The notes under the pieces were generated by a model. It did not search any database and was not told the DNA's origin. It saw nothing but the letters and a program-made list of their open reading frames with translations. A DNA stretch of 23,114 nt, from contig CAZLNO010000066.1 in NCBI GenBank assembly GCA_964561005.1, positions 1 through 23,114 on the forward strand, given 5' to 3'. Both the position numbers and the translations under genes were made by a program. This DNA is from CAZLNO01 sp964561005. Its GTDB lineage: Bacteria > Pseudomonadota > Alphaproteobacteria > Kiloniellales > Rhodovibrionaceae. This document shows positions 7,728 through 17,557 of this stretch, one piece after another; position 1 is the first letter of the stretch; each line of letters begins with the position of its first letter.

Positions 7728-10496
<2,769 letters not shown>

Positions 10497-10536
10497 TCCG
10501 CCGGCCGCCTCCAACGCATTTCCGGAGTTGACCCGA

Positions 10537-12891
10537 GTGGCCAAGGCCAAGGGCCAGAAGGCGGGACCGCTGCCCTCGCGCGAGGAGTTGCTGCGCTACA
10601 TCCACGAGAGCCCCGAGCCCGTGGGCAAGCGCGACATCGCCCGCGCCTTCCGCCTGAAGGGTGCGCAACGCGAGCAGCTCAAGGAGATGCTGCGCGAGAT
10701 GGAGGACAGCGGCGAGATCGAGCGCGGGCAAAAGCGTCGGGTGAAGCCCGTCGACGCGCTGCCCGCCGTCGGCGCCGTCGAGATCGTCGACCGCGACCCC
10801 GACGGAGAGCTGCTGGCCCGCCCGCTCCCCTGGCATGGCGAGGGTGCGCCGCCGCGCATCTACGTCGCGCCGGACCGGCCGGGCGTGCCGACGGTGCAGC
10901 TCGGCATGCGGGTGCTGGCGAAGCTGCGGCGTCTGGAGCCCGAGGTCTACGAGGCGCAGCCCATCCGCGTGCTGGCCGGCGCGCCCAAGCGCGTGCTGGG
11001 CATCTACGAGCGCGGCGAGCGGGGCGGGCGCTTGCGCCCGACCGACAAGCGCACCAAGCAGGAGTACATCCTGCGCGAAGAAGACGCCGCCGGGGCCGGG
11101 CCCGGCGAATTCGTGCTCTGCGAGGTCAAGCCGCACCACAAGCGCCTGGGTCTGCGCGAGGTCCGCGTGCTGGAGCGTCTGGGCGAGAGCACCTCGCCGA
11201 AGGCGATCAGCCTCATCGCCATCCACGAGAACGACATCCCTCTCGACTTTCCGCGAGAGGCGCTGGAGGCCGCCGAACAGGCCGGGCCGGTGACCGCCGA
11301 GAGCCGGGTGGACCTGCGCGAGCTGCCGCTGGTCACCATCGACGGGCCGGACGCCAAGGACTTCGACGACGCCGTCTGGGCGGCGCCCGACGACGACCCC
11401 GGCAATCCCGGCGGCCACCACGTGCGCGTCGCGATCGCCGACGTGGCGCACTACGTGCGCGGCGACGACGCGCTCGACAAGGCGGCCCGGCACCGCGGCA
11501 ACTCGGTGTACTTTCCCGACCGTGTCGTGCCGATGCTGCCAGAAGCCCTGTCCAACGGCTGGTGCTCGCTGCGGCCCGGCGAGGATCGCGGCTGCCTGGT
11601 TTGCGAGCTGCGCCTGGACCGCGACGGCAACACCCTGGCGCACCGTTTTTACCGCGCACTGATGCGCTCGCACGCGCGCCTCACCTACGAGCAAGTGCAA
11701 AAGGCACGCGACGGCGCGCCGGACGAGACCACGGCCCCGCTGGTCGACACACTCATCGCGCCGCTCTACGGCGCCTTCGAGGCGCTGCTGCGCCATCGCG
11801 AGGCGCGGGGCACCCTGGACCTGGACATCGCCGAGAAGCAGGTGCTGGTCAACGAGCAGGGCGAGGTGACCGGCATCGAGACCCGCGAGCGGCTGGACGC
11901 CCACCGCCTGATCGAGGAGTTCATGATCGCCGCCAACGTCGCCGCGGCCGAGACCCTGGAGGCCCGCGGACAGCCCTGCATGTACCGGGTGCACGAGCCG
12001 CCCGATCCCGACAAGGTGGATTCCCTGCGCGAGACGCTGCGCACCTACGACATCAACCTGGCGAAGGACCAGGCCAACCGCCCGGAAGCCTTCAAGCGCG
12101 TCCTGGAAAAGGTGAAGGGGGAGCCCGAGGCGCCGCTGGTCAACGAGCTGGTGCTGCGCACCCAGAGCCAGGCCTACTACAGCCCCGACAACCTGGGGCA
12201 CTTCGGCCTGGCGCTCGACCGCTACGCGCACTTCACCTCGCCGATCCGGCGCTATGCCGACCTGCTGGTGCATCGCGCCCTGATCCGCGGCCTGAAGCTC
12301 GGTGAGGGCGCGCTGAGCGGGGAGGAGACCCAGGCCTTCGCGGAGATCGGCGAGCATATCTCCCAGACCGAGCGTCGCGCCCAGGCGGCGGAGTACGATG
12401 CCATCGACCGCTTCACCGCCGCTTATCTCAGCGACCGCGTGGGCGGCAGCTTCCTGGGCCGGGTCACCGGCGTCACCCGCTTCGGCCTCTTCGTCACGCT
12501 GAAGGAGACGGGCGCCGACGGCCTGGTGCCCATCGGCACGTTGCCCGACGACTTCTACCGCCATGACGAGCGCCGGCATTGCCTGGTCGGCGACCGCTGG
12601 GGCCGGGTGTACGCGCTGGGCGACAAGGTGCGGGTTCGCCTGGCAGAGGCCGACTCCGTGACCGGCGGCATCGTGCTCCGGATGGAGGAGGTGCTGGAGA
12701 GTTCGGCGGCTGCGCCGGAGGGCGCGGAAGCGACTCCTCCGGGCGGGCCGGGAAAGGGGCGCCGCCGGCAGGCCGCGAAGGCCAGCAAGACGGCCAAGGG
12801 CGCCGCCCGAAAGGCGAAGAAGGGCGCCAAGGCCGCCCAGGGCAAGGCCAGCGGCAGGCGTGCCAGAAAGGGTAAGGAAAAGCGCGGCTGA
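10537..12891 (+). CDS. rnr: Ribonuclease R
   Basis: A 784-residue 3'-5' exoribonuclease. Domains in order are an N-terminal winged helix (about 15-70), cold-shock-type OB folds (about 75-235), the RNB catalytic domain (about 250-600) with IDGPDAKDFDDA at 268-279 supplying the metal-binding aspartates, an S1 domain (about 638-725) and a basic Lys/Ala/Arg-rich tail from about 740. RNase R degrades structured RNA and takes part in rRNA quality control and trans-translation. I chose the GTG at 10537 because GGAG at 10524-10527 sits nine bases upstream; the in-frame TTG at 10528 directly abuts this ribosome binding site and is less likely. It lies 40 bases after topA with no terminator between, so they are probably co-transcribed. 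Confidence 0.95.
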   Translation: MAKAKGQKAGPLPSREELLRYIHESPEPVGKRDIARAFRLKGAQREQLKEMLREMEDSGEIERGQKRRVKPVDALPAVGAVEIVDRDPDGELLARPLPWHGEGAPPRIYVAPDRPGVPTVQLGMRVLAKLRRLEPEVYEAQPIRVLAGAPKRVLGIYERGERGGRLRPTDKRTKQEYILREEDAAGAGPGEFVLCEVKPHHKRLGLREVRVLERLGESTSPKAISLIAIHENDIPLDFPREALEAAEQAGPVTAESRVDLRELPLVTIDGPDAKDFDDAVWAAPDDDPGNPGGHHVRVAIADVAHYVRGDDALDKAARHRGNSVYFPDRVVPMLPEALSNGWCSLRPGEDRGCLVCELRLDRDGNTLAHRFYRALMRSHARLTYEQVQKARDGAPDETTAPLVDTLIAPLYGAFEALLRHREARGTLDLDIAEKQVLVNEQGEVTGIETRERLDAHRLIEEFMIAANVAAAETLEARGQPCMYRVHEPPDPDKVDSLRETLRTYDINLAKDQANRPEAFKRVLEKVKGEPEAPLVNELVLRTQSQAYYSPDNLGHFGLALDRYAHFTSPIRRYADLLVHRALIRGLKLGEGALSGEETQAFAEIGEHISQTERRAQAAEYDAIDRFTAAYLSDRVGGSFLGRVTGVTRFGLFVTLKETGADGLVPIGTLPDDFYRHDERRHCLVGDRWGRVYALGDKVRVRLAEADSVTGGIVLRMEEVLESSAAAPEGAEATPPGGPGKGRRRQAAKASKTAKGAARKAKKGAKAAQGKASGRRARKGKEKRG

Positions 12892-12906
12892 CGCGGCGCC
12901 GGTGCC

Positions 12907-12929
12907 GCGGCGACCTTCCCGGTCGCCGC
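12907..12929 (+). terminator. GC-rich hairpin after rnr, candidate terminator
   Basis: GCGGCGACC at 12907-12915 pairs perfectly with GGTCGCCGC at 12921-12929 around a five-base TTCCC loop, 16 bases after the rnr stop. There is no T tract after it, so termination may be Rho-assisted or absent. Position between rnr and the next promoter supports a transcript-end role. Confidence 0.4.
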
Positions 12930-13010
12930 CCCTGTGGCTGCGGCGTTAACCCGACGTTCACCCGGCGCTGGCGATCGTTCCAGGCGATGCGCCGCAAGCA
13001 AGGAAAGACC

Positions 13011-13040
13011 TTGGACCTTCGCCACACACGCTCTTATTAT
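13011..13040 (+). promoter_or_regulatory. Candidate sigma70 promoter for the S41 peptidase gene
   Basis: TTGGAC at 13011-13016 and TATTAT at 13035-13040 are 18 bases apart; the -10 matches five of six consensus bases and stands out in GC-rich surroundings. Transcription from about 13047 would exclude the in-frame TTG at 13040 as a start codon and favour the ATG at 13076. Confidence 0.5.
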
Positions 13041-13075
13041 TGCGGGCTGTCGCTCAACTCGTGCGCGGTAACGCC

Positions 13076-14671
13076 ATGACCTCCTGGATTCGAACCGCCC
13101 GTCTCAACCGGTTTCGAAGTGCGGTCCGAACGCCCGTCCGCCCGCTGCGCGTCGCGGCGCTCGGCCTGGGCGTCCTCGTGGTCGCCTGCGCGGGCAAGGA
13201 CCCTGCGGCCTACGACACCGCGCAGGCGCAGCGCCTCTTTGCCGTCGGATTCGAGGATATCTCGGAGATTTATATCGAAAAGGTGCAGGTCCAGGACCTG
13301 GCCCTCGCGGGATTGGAGCGGATCGAGTCGGTGGACCCCAAGGTCGCGATCGAGCCCGGCCGCAACGCGGTGGCCGTGCGGGTTGCCGGTGGCCCGGCGC
13401 GCGCCTTCCCCCTGCCGCACGACGACGACGCCGAGGCGTGGGGCAGGCTGACCGCTTCGGTGCTCGACGACAGCCGCCGCCGCTCGCCGGCGCTCGACCG
13501 GGCCTCGGCGGAGGCCATCTACGAGGCCGTGTTCGAGGGCATGCTGACCCGTCTTGACCGCTACTCGCGCTATGCCGGCGCCTCGGCGGCGCGGCGCAAC
13601 CGGGCCAGCCGCGACGGCTTCGGCGGTATCGGGATCACGGTGCGCGCCAGCGCCGAGGGTATCGAGATTCTCTCGGTCATGCCCGGCAGCCCGGCCGCGG
13701 AGGCCGGACTGCACGCCGGCGACCTGATCGTTCGGGTGGGGAACACCCCTGCCGTGGGCCTCGACCAGGACACCGTTGTGCGGAAGCTGCGCGGACGCGT
13801 GGGCACCACGGTGGATCTCACGATTCGCCGGGCGGAGGATCGCGCGCCGTTGCCGCTTGCGGTCAATCGTGCGCATATCGTGCCACGGACCGTGACCTAC
13901 CGCCGCGAGGACGATGCGGCGTACATCCGGATTTCCGGGTTCAATCAGGACACCGCCGCCTCGCTGCGCACGGCGATCAGGCGGGCCAAGGCGGACATCG
14001 GCGACCATCTCAAGGGCTTCATCCTGGACCTGCGCGGTAATCCCGGGGGGCTGCTGGATCAGGCGGTTGAGGTCTCCGACCTCTTCATCACGAACGGCCA
14101 GATTGTCTCCACGCACGGACGTCATCCCGACAGCCATCAGTACTTCGACGCCGCACCCGACGATCTGGCGGACGGACTGCCCGTCGTGACCCTGGTGAAC
14201 GCGGGTTCCGCCTCGGCCTCGGAAATCGTGGCGGCGGCCTTGCAGGACTCCGGTCGTGGCGTCGTCGTCGGCAGCGCCTCCTACGGCAAGGGCACGGTAC
14301 AGACCGTCCTGCGTCTGCCCAATCGCGGCGAGTTGACGCTGACCTGGGCCCGCTTCCATGCCCCCTCCGGCTATGCGCTCAGCCGGCGCGGCGTGATCCC
14401 GGATGTCTGCACCAGCGGCGACGACCTGGAGCTGTCAGCCATTCTGGCCGCGCTGCGCGACGACGGCCGGCCGCTCGACCGGCAGGTACAGTGGCGCGCC
14501 CGCGTGCCGGCCGGGGCGGACGAGGCCCGCAGCCTGCGCGCGAACTGCCCGGGGCGTCGTGGGGAGGGCGCGCTGGACCGCGAAGTCGCCCTCCGGCTGC
14601 TGCACGAGCGCGACCTTTACCGAAGCGCCGCCGGGCACGCACAGCCGCGACTGGCCCAGGCGCACCATTGA
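13076..14671 (+). CDS. S41 family C-terminal processing peptidase, probable lipoprotein
   Basis: A 531-residue carboxy-terminal processing protease. The N-terminus has a basic stretch, a hydrophobic segment (about residues 25-37) and VVAC ending at C38, a plausible lipobox, so the mature protein would be a periplasmic lipoprotein. A PDZ domain spans about 175-255 (GFGGIGITV, SPAAEAGLHAGDLIVRVG). The S41 core follows with LDLRGNPGGLLDQAV and the catalytic Ser-Lys pair: S380 in GSASASEI and K405 in SYGKGTVQ, spaced 25 residues as in E. coli Tsp. Such enzymes trim or degrade periplasmic proteins by their C-termini. The frame is open to a TTG at 13040, which lies inside the -10 box; GTG at 13061 is another option, but ATG at 13076 is preferred. 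The specific substrate is unknown. Confidence 0.9.
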   Translation: MTSWIRTARLNRFRSAVRTPVRPLRVAALGLGVLVVACAGKDPAAYDTAQAQRLFAVGFEDISEIYIEKVQVQDLALAGLERIESVDPKVAIEPGRNAVAVRVAGGPARAFPLPHDDDAEAWGRLTASVLDDSRRRSPALDRASAEAIYEAVFEGMLTRLDRYSRYAGASAARRNRASRDGFGGIGITVRASAEGIEILSVMPGSPAAEAGLHAGDLIVRVGNTPAVGLDQDTVVRKLRGRVGTTVDLTIRRAEDRAPLPLAVNRAHIVPRTVTYRREDDAAYIRISGFNQDTAASLRTAIRRAKADIGDHLKGFILDLRGNPGGLLDQAVEVSDLFITNGQIVSTHGRHPDSHQYFDAAPDDLADGLPVVTLVNAGSASASEIVAAALQDSGRGVVVGSASYGKGTVQTVLRLPNRGELTLTWARFHAPSGYALSRRGVIPDVCTSGDDLELSAILAALRDDGRPLDRQVQWRARVPAGADEARSLRANCPGRRGEGALDREVALRLLHERDLYRSAAGHAQPRLAQAHH

Positions 14672-14715
14672 CCACCGCGCCGACGCACGCCGCCACGGCG
14701 ATGGAAGCCTCCCAC

Positions 14716-14743
14716 TTGACACGACAGGGCGGGTCGGTATTGT
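14716..14743 (+). promoter_or_regulatory. Strong candidate sigma70 promoter for rpmG
   Basis: A perfect TTGACA at 14716-14721 and TATTGT at 14738-14743 are separated by 16 bases. They lie 40 bases before the rpmG ATG, in the gap after the peptidase gene. A strong promoter suits a monocistronic ribosomal protein gene. Confidence 0.6.
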
Positions 14744-14783
14744 CCCGCGCCGGGAAACCGCTTGAGAACGAGGACGTCATTCC

Positions 14784-14951
14784 ATGGCGAAGCCAACCAC
14801 CCAGCAGATCAAGCTCGTGAGCACGGAAGGCACCGGGTACTTTTACGTTACCAAGAAAAACACCCGTGCGACCACGGAAAAGCTGCAGCTTCGGAAATAC
14901 GACCCCAAAGCGCGCAAGCACGTCATCTTCAAGGAATCAAAGATGAAATGA
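14784..14951 (+). CDS. rpmG: 50S ribosomal protein L33
   Basis: A 55-residue protein beginning MAKPTTQQIKLVST and ending in KHVIFKESKMK, matching bacterial L33 over its full length, including GTGYFYVTKKN and LRKYDPKARKHV. There are no cysteines, so it is the zinc-independent (C-minus) form usual in Proteobacteria. L33 is a component of the large ribosomal subunit near the E site. GAGGA at 14770-14774 lies nine bases before the ATG and serves as ribosome binding site. It has its own promoter upstream and an intrinsic terminator downstream, so it is a single-gene transcript. It was found by reading this short frame directly. Confidence 0.97.
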   Translation: MAKPTTQQIKLVSTEGTGYFYVTKKNTRATTEKLQLRKYDPKARKHVIFKESKMK

Positions 14952-14999
14952 CGACTCGCCGCCTGGCTGCGGCACGCCATAAACCACGGCACGCGAGAC

Positions 15000-15037
15000 A
15001 AGGCCGCCCCATCGGGCGGCCTTGTCGTTTGTCGTTC
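15000..15037 (+). terminator. Rho-independent terminator of rpmG
   Basis: AAGGCCGCCC at 15000-15009 pairs perfectly with GGGCGGCCTT at 15014-15023 around a four-base loop, followed by a T-rich stretch (GTCGTTTGTCGTT). It lies 48 bases after the rpmG stop and is the clearest intrinsic terminator in the window. Confidence 0.85.
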
Positions 15038-15129
15038 AGAACCTTGAGAAAAGCGAATCCGGATACCGCCGACCCCCTCTTCGGAAGCCTCATGCTATCG
15101 AGCGACTCGAATTGCTTGTGACGCTCATC

Positions 15130-15209
15130 TTTCGACAGGCTCAAGACGAGGTCCTCATGCTGAGCTTGCCGAAGCATGAGCTTGCCGAAGCATGAGATTG
15201 TCGAAGACG
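15130..15209. repeat. Palindromic repeat copy A with 16-base tandem duplication
   Basis: The element runs from TTTCGACAGGCTCAAGACG through GAGGTCCTC to TGAGCTTGCCGAAG (15130-15174) and is an imperfect long palindrome, with a nested GAGG-T-CCTC centre. Its right arm is duplicated: GAGCTTGCCGAAGCAT occurs at 15162-15177 and again at 15178-15193, and a third degenerate unit (GAGATTGTCGAAGACG) follows at 15194-15209. It closely matches copy B about 185 bases downstream. The form resembles REP-like intergenic palindromes. Confidence 0.8.
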
Positions 15210-15314
15210 AAATCGGCGGAACGCCAAGCATCAGGCTGACGGAATGGCCGATTCCATCGGCTCGCGGGTATCCGACCGCCAAGTCATACCGCCCGACGTT
15301 TGAGGAGACTCGTC

Positions 15315-15365
15315 CTTCGACAAGCTCAGGACGAGGTCCTCATGCTGAGCCTGTCGAAGCATGAG
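15315..15365. repeat. Palindromic repeat copy B
   Basis: The left arm CTTCGACAAGCTCAG (15315-15329) pairs with the right arm CTGAGCCTGTCGAAG (15345-15359) with a single mismatch that would be a G-U pair in one RNA strand. The centre contains GAGGTCCTC, itself a small palindrome. The trailing CATGAGG also occurs in part after copy A. Folded as RNA or single-stranded DNA it would make one long hairpin. Confidence 0.85.
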
Positions 15366-15399
15366 GCCGCCCTAGATGTATGATTTCATTCGTCGGACG

Positions 15400-15417
15400 G
15401 TATCATTCAAATGATAC
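15400..15417. repeat. Perfect 18-base palindrome, operator-like
   Basis: GTATCATTCAAATGATAC has two 8-base arms around a CA centre, in an AT-rich patch about 170 bases beyond the end of pleD. No T run follows on either strand, so it is not an intrinsic terminator, and no gene starts next to it. It could be a protein-binding site, part of the repeat cluster, or chance. Confidence 0.5.
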
Positions 15418-15439
15418 TTGCGACAATTTGTTTTGACGC

Positions 15440-15560
15440 GTCATCCCGAACGCGATGCAGCACGCCGGTACTGCTTCGCGGGTCCGGGATCTGCTCACCG
15501 CGCGGCACGAGGTCCCGTCTCTGCATCGCATCACGGCATGCCGCGGTGCGCACGGATTGG
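15440..15560. repeat. Second repeat-like element with inverted arms
   Basis: The segment starts with TCATCCCGAACGCGATGCAG and contains GCGATGCAG (15452-15460) inverted as CTGCATCGC (15521-15529), with GTCCGGGAT and GAGGTCCCG blocks between. It looks like an intergenic dispersed repeat of the REP or small-MITE kind rather than coding DNA. A second copy is not present in this window, so the repeat nature is inferred from structure and from the general look of such sequences in alphaproteobacterial intergenic regions. Confidence 0.4.
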
Positions 15561-15586
15561 CCGGCCGAAAATGAAAGCAACTGCCG

Positions 15587-16993
15587 TCACTCGCCCTGGG
15601 CGAGAGCCGCCGTGGCGGCGCCCGCGTCGATATCGGCGCCCTCGACCTTGTTCCGACCACTGCCCTTGGCGCGGTAGAGCGCCTCGTCCGCCCGTCCCAG
15701 AAGATCCTCCGCCATTTCGTTGGGATCGGTGGTCGCCGCCACGCCGATCGACAGCGTCAGGTTGAGGGGGGCCTTGCGTTCCGGGATTGGAAACTCGCTC
15801 GCCGCCACGGTGGCGCGCAGGCGCTCCACCACCTTGAGCGCGCTGGGCCCGTCGGTCTCCGGCATCACCACCACGAACTCCTCCCCGCCATAGCGCGCGA
15901 CGAGGTCGACGCTGCGCAGGTTGTCCGCGACGACGTTGGAGAGCTTCTTCAGGACCTCGTCGCCGGCACCGTGTCCATAGGTATCATTGATGGCCTTGAA
16001 ATGGTCCAGGTCGAGGATGGCAATGGCAACGGGCTTGCCGCTCTCGGCGATACCCATCAGCTTGCGGTCCAGATGCGTCGTCAGATAGCGGCGGTTGTAG
16101 AGTCCCGTCAGGGCGTCGGTGAACGCCATCGACACGCTCTTCTGGATGCGCGAGCGCAGACGGTCGTGATAACGGCGACGGCGCACCTGCGTGCGCGTGC
16201 GCGCCAGCAGCTCGCCACGCTCGATCGGCTTCACCAGATAGTCGGTGACCCCAAGGTCCAGCCCCTTGGCCAGGCGCGGCAGGTCCATGTCCTCCAGCAC
16301 CATCAGCAACGGCACGTGCCGCGTCTCCTCCTGCGAGCGGAGCTGCGAGCAAAGCCGCAAACCGTCCTCGCCGGCCACGTCGATGCCCACCACGATCAGG
16401 TCGAAATCCCGCTCGCGGCCACGATCCAGGCCGGCGTCGGCGGTGCGCACGTGCTCGACGTCGTGCTCCGCCTCGCGCAGGTACTGGCAGATCCGGTTGG
16501 CGGTGAAGTCGCTGCTTTCCACGACCAGGATGTTGGCGGGACCGTCTTCCGTCTGGTCCTCGCTCTCGATGACGCCAAGCTGTCCAGAGGTCTCCTGGCG
16601 CACGCGCAGCTCGTCCAGCATCATCTTCAGGCGCAGAAGGGAGCGCACGCGCGCGAACAGCGCCGTGTCGTTCACGGGCTTGGAGAGGAAATCGTCGGCC
16701 CCGGCCTCGAGTCCCCGCACGCGGTCGGACATCTCCGACAGCGCGGTGATCATGACGACCGGGATATGGGCCGTCTTGGGATCGGCCTTCAGGCGCTCGC
16801 ACACCTCGAAACCGTCCATGCCCGGCATCATGACGTCCAGAAGAATGAGATCCGGTGCGCGCGAGGCGGCCACATCCAGACCTTCCTGACCGTTTGATGC
16901 CGTCAGGACGTCATAGTATTCCGCGGAAAGCTTCGCCTCCAGCAACTTGACGTTTGCCGGAATATCGTCGACGACAAGTATGCGCGCCGTCAT
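15587..16993 (-). CDS. pleD: PleD-type response regulator / diguanylate cyclase (REC-REC-GGDEF)
   Basis: A 468-residue protein with the PleD layout. The first receiver domain (about 3-120) has D9, D10 and phospho-acceptor D53 in LILLDVMMPGMDG. The second receiver-like domain (about 153-270) has no aspartate at the acceptor position (DLIVVGIDVAG), as in the adaptor domain of Caulobacter PleD. The GGDEF domain (about 300-455) has GGEEF at 369-373 and the inhibitory-site RxxD (RSVD, 360-363) five residues before it. It makes c-di-GMP from two GTP upon phosphorylation-driven dimerisation and should be product-inhibited. It lies 31 bases downstream of divK on the same strand. In Caulobacter, PleD drives the swarmer-to-stalked change; the role here is inferred from homology. 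Confidence 0.95.
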   Translation of the reverse strand: MTARILVVDDIPANVKLLEAKLSAEYYDVLTASNGQEGLDVAASRAPDLILLDVMMPGMDGFEVCERLKADPKTAHIPVVMITALSEMSDRVRGLEAGADDFLSKPVNDTALFARVRSLLRLKMMLDELRVRQETSGQLGVIESEDQTEDGPANILVVESSDFTANRICQYLREAEHDVEHVRTADAGLDRGRERDFDLIVVGIDVAGEDGLRLCSQLRSQEETRHVPLLMVLEDMDLPRLAKGLDLGVTDYLVKPIERGELLARTRTQVRRRRYHDRLRSRIQKSVSMAFTDALTGLYNRRYLTTHLDRKLMGIAESGKPVAIAILDLDHFKAINDTYGHGAGDEVLKKLSNVVADNLRSVDLVARYGGEEFVVVMPETDGPSALKVVERLRATVAASEFPIPERKAPLNLTLSIGVAATTDPNEMAEDLLGRADEALYRAKGSGRNKVEGADIDAGAATAALAQGE

Positions 16994-17024
16994 TCCCTGC
17001 TCGTGCGTTGTGTTGGCCGCCTGC

Positions 17025-17402
17025 TCAGCTCAGGAAACGCTGCACCGTTTCCAGGAAATTGGTCACCGAGATCGGCTTCGCAATGTAGGCCTCGCATCCC
17101 CCCTCGCGGATCTTTTCTTCGTCGCCCTTCATCGCGAAGGCGGTCACGGCGACGACGGGGATCGCCTTGAGCTTTTCGTCCTCCTTGATCCACTTCGTCA
17201 CTTCGAGACCGGAAACCTCGGGAAGCTGGATATCCATGAGGATGAGGTCGGGATGGTGCTCCCGTGCCATCTTCAGGGCCTCCATCCCGTCCTTGGTCTG
17301 CAGGATGGTATAGCCCTGCGCTTCCAGAAGGTCGTGGAACAGCTTCATGTTGAGCTCGTTGTCCTCCACGACCAGGACCGTCTTGGCGTCACCGTTGTTC
17401 AT
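17025..17402 (-). CDS. divK: Single-domain response regulator DivK
   Basis: A 125-residue stand-alone receiver domain. The acidic pocket is VVEDNELN (E13, D14), the phospho-acceptor is D57 in LILMDIQLP, and the switch residues are T87 in VTAFAMKGDEEKI and K109 in YIAKPIS. The GCEAYIAKPISV ending is typical of DivK, which in Caulobacter is phosphorylated by DivJ and dephosphorylated by PleC and controls the CtrA phosphorelay. The frame is open 26 codons further upstream, but homology begins right after the ATG at 17402, which is chosen. It is the first gene of the divK-pleD pair. The 155-base gap to the divergent fructokinase gene should hold its promoter; no convincing core promoter was found. 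Confidence 0.95.
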   Translation of the reverse strand: MNNGDAKTVLVVEDNELNMKLFHDLLEAQGYTILQTKDGMEALKMAREHHPDLILMDIQLPEVSGLEVTKWIKEDEKLKAIPVVAVTAFAMKGDEEKIREGGCEAYIAKPISVTNFLETVQRFLS

Positions 17403-17557
17403 AAACGAGTTCCGATCCGATGCCGTCCTGATGCTGCTCGTCGGGTTGCCCCCGCTGGACGGGCCACCCCAATCTGGCACAATGATGCACGGGTTGCACG
17501 TCGCACAAGACCCCTGAACTTTAGTCTCCGTTAGTTAAGAACCGGTAACTGCGATCC

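Larger units (their letters stand above)
14952..15586. other. 635-base non-coding interval rich in palindromic repeats
   Basis: Between rpmG and the 3' end of the minus-strand pleD gene no convincing protein gene is visible; the open frames present are short and read through palindromes. It holds the rpmG terminator, two copies of a long palindromic element, a tandem 16-base duplication, an 18-base perfect palindrome and a second repeat-like element with inverted arms. The sequence is more AT-rich than the surrounding genes. Nothing recognisable was found at about 15040-15125 or 15210-15310 apart from short hairpins such as TCGAG/CTCGA at 15098-15110. Confidence 0.7.

Noticed and set aside
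10528..10536. TTG start for RNase R at 10528
   Set aside because: It directly abuts GGAG at 10524-10527, which is properly spaced for the GTG at 10537.
15130..15365. CRISPR array
   Set aside because: Only two long palindromic copies plus a 16-base tandem duplication without regularly spaced unique spacers or cas genes.
14929..15677. Short open frames on both strands in the rpmG-pleD gap
   Set aside because: They run through the terminator and palindromic repeats, lack ribosome binding sites and show no recognisable protein sequence.
17460..17520. A minus-strand divK core promoter such as TTGTGC followed by CATTGT
   Set aside because: Both boxes are poor matches and several equally weak alternatives exist in the same stretch.
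17521..17552. Possible CtrA-binding sites (TTAG/TTAA half-sites) between divK and the fructokinase gene
   Set aside because: Half-sites are degenerate and spaced six rather than seven bases apart, so the match to TTAA-N7-TTAA is not good enough to report.
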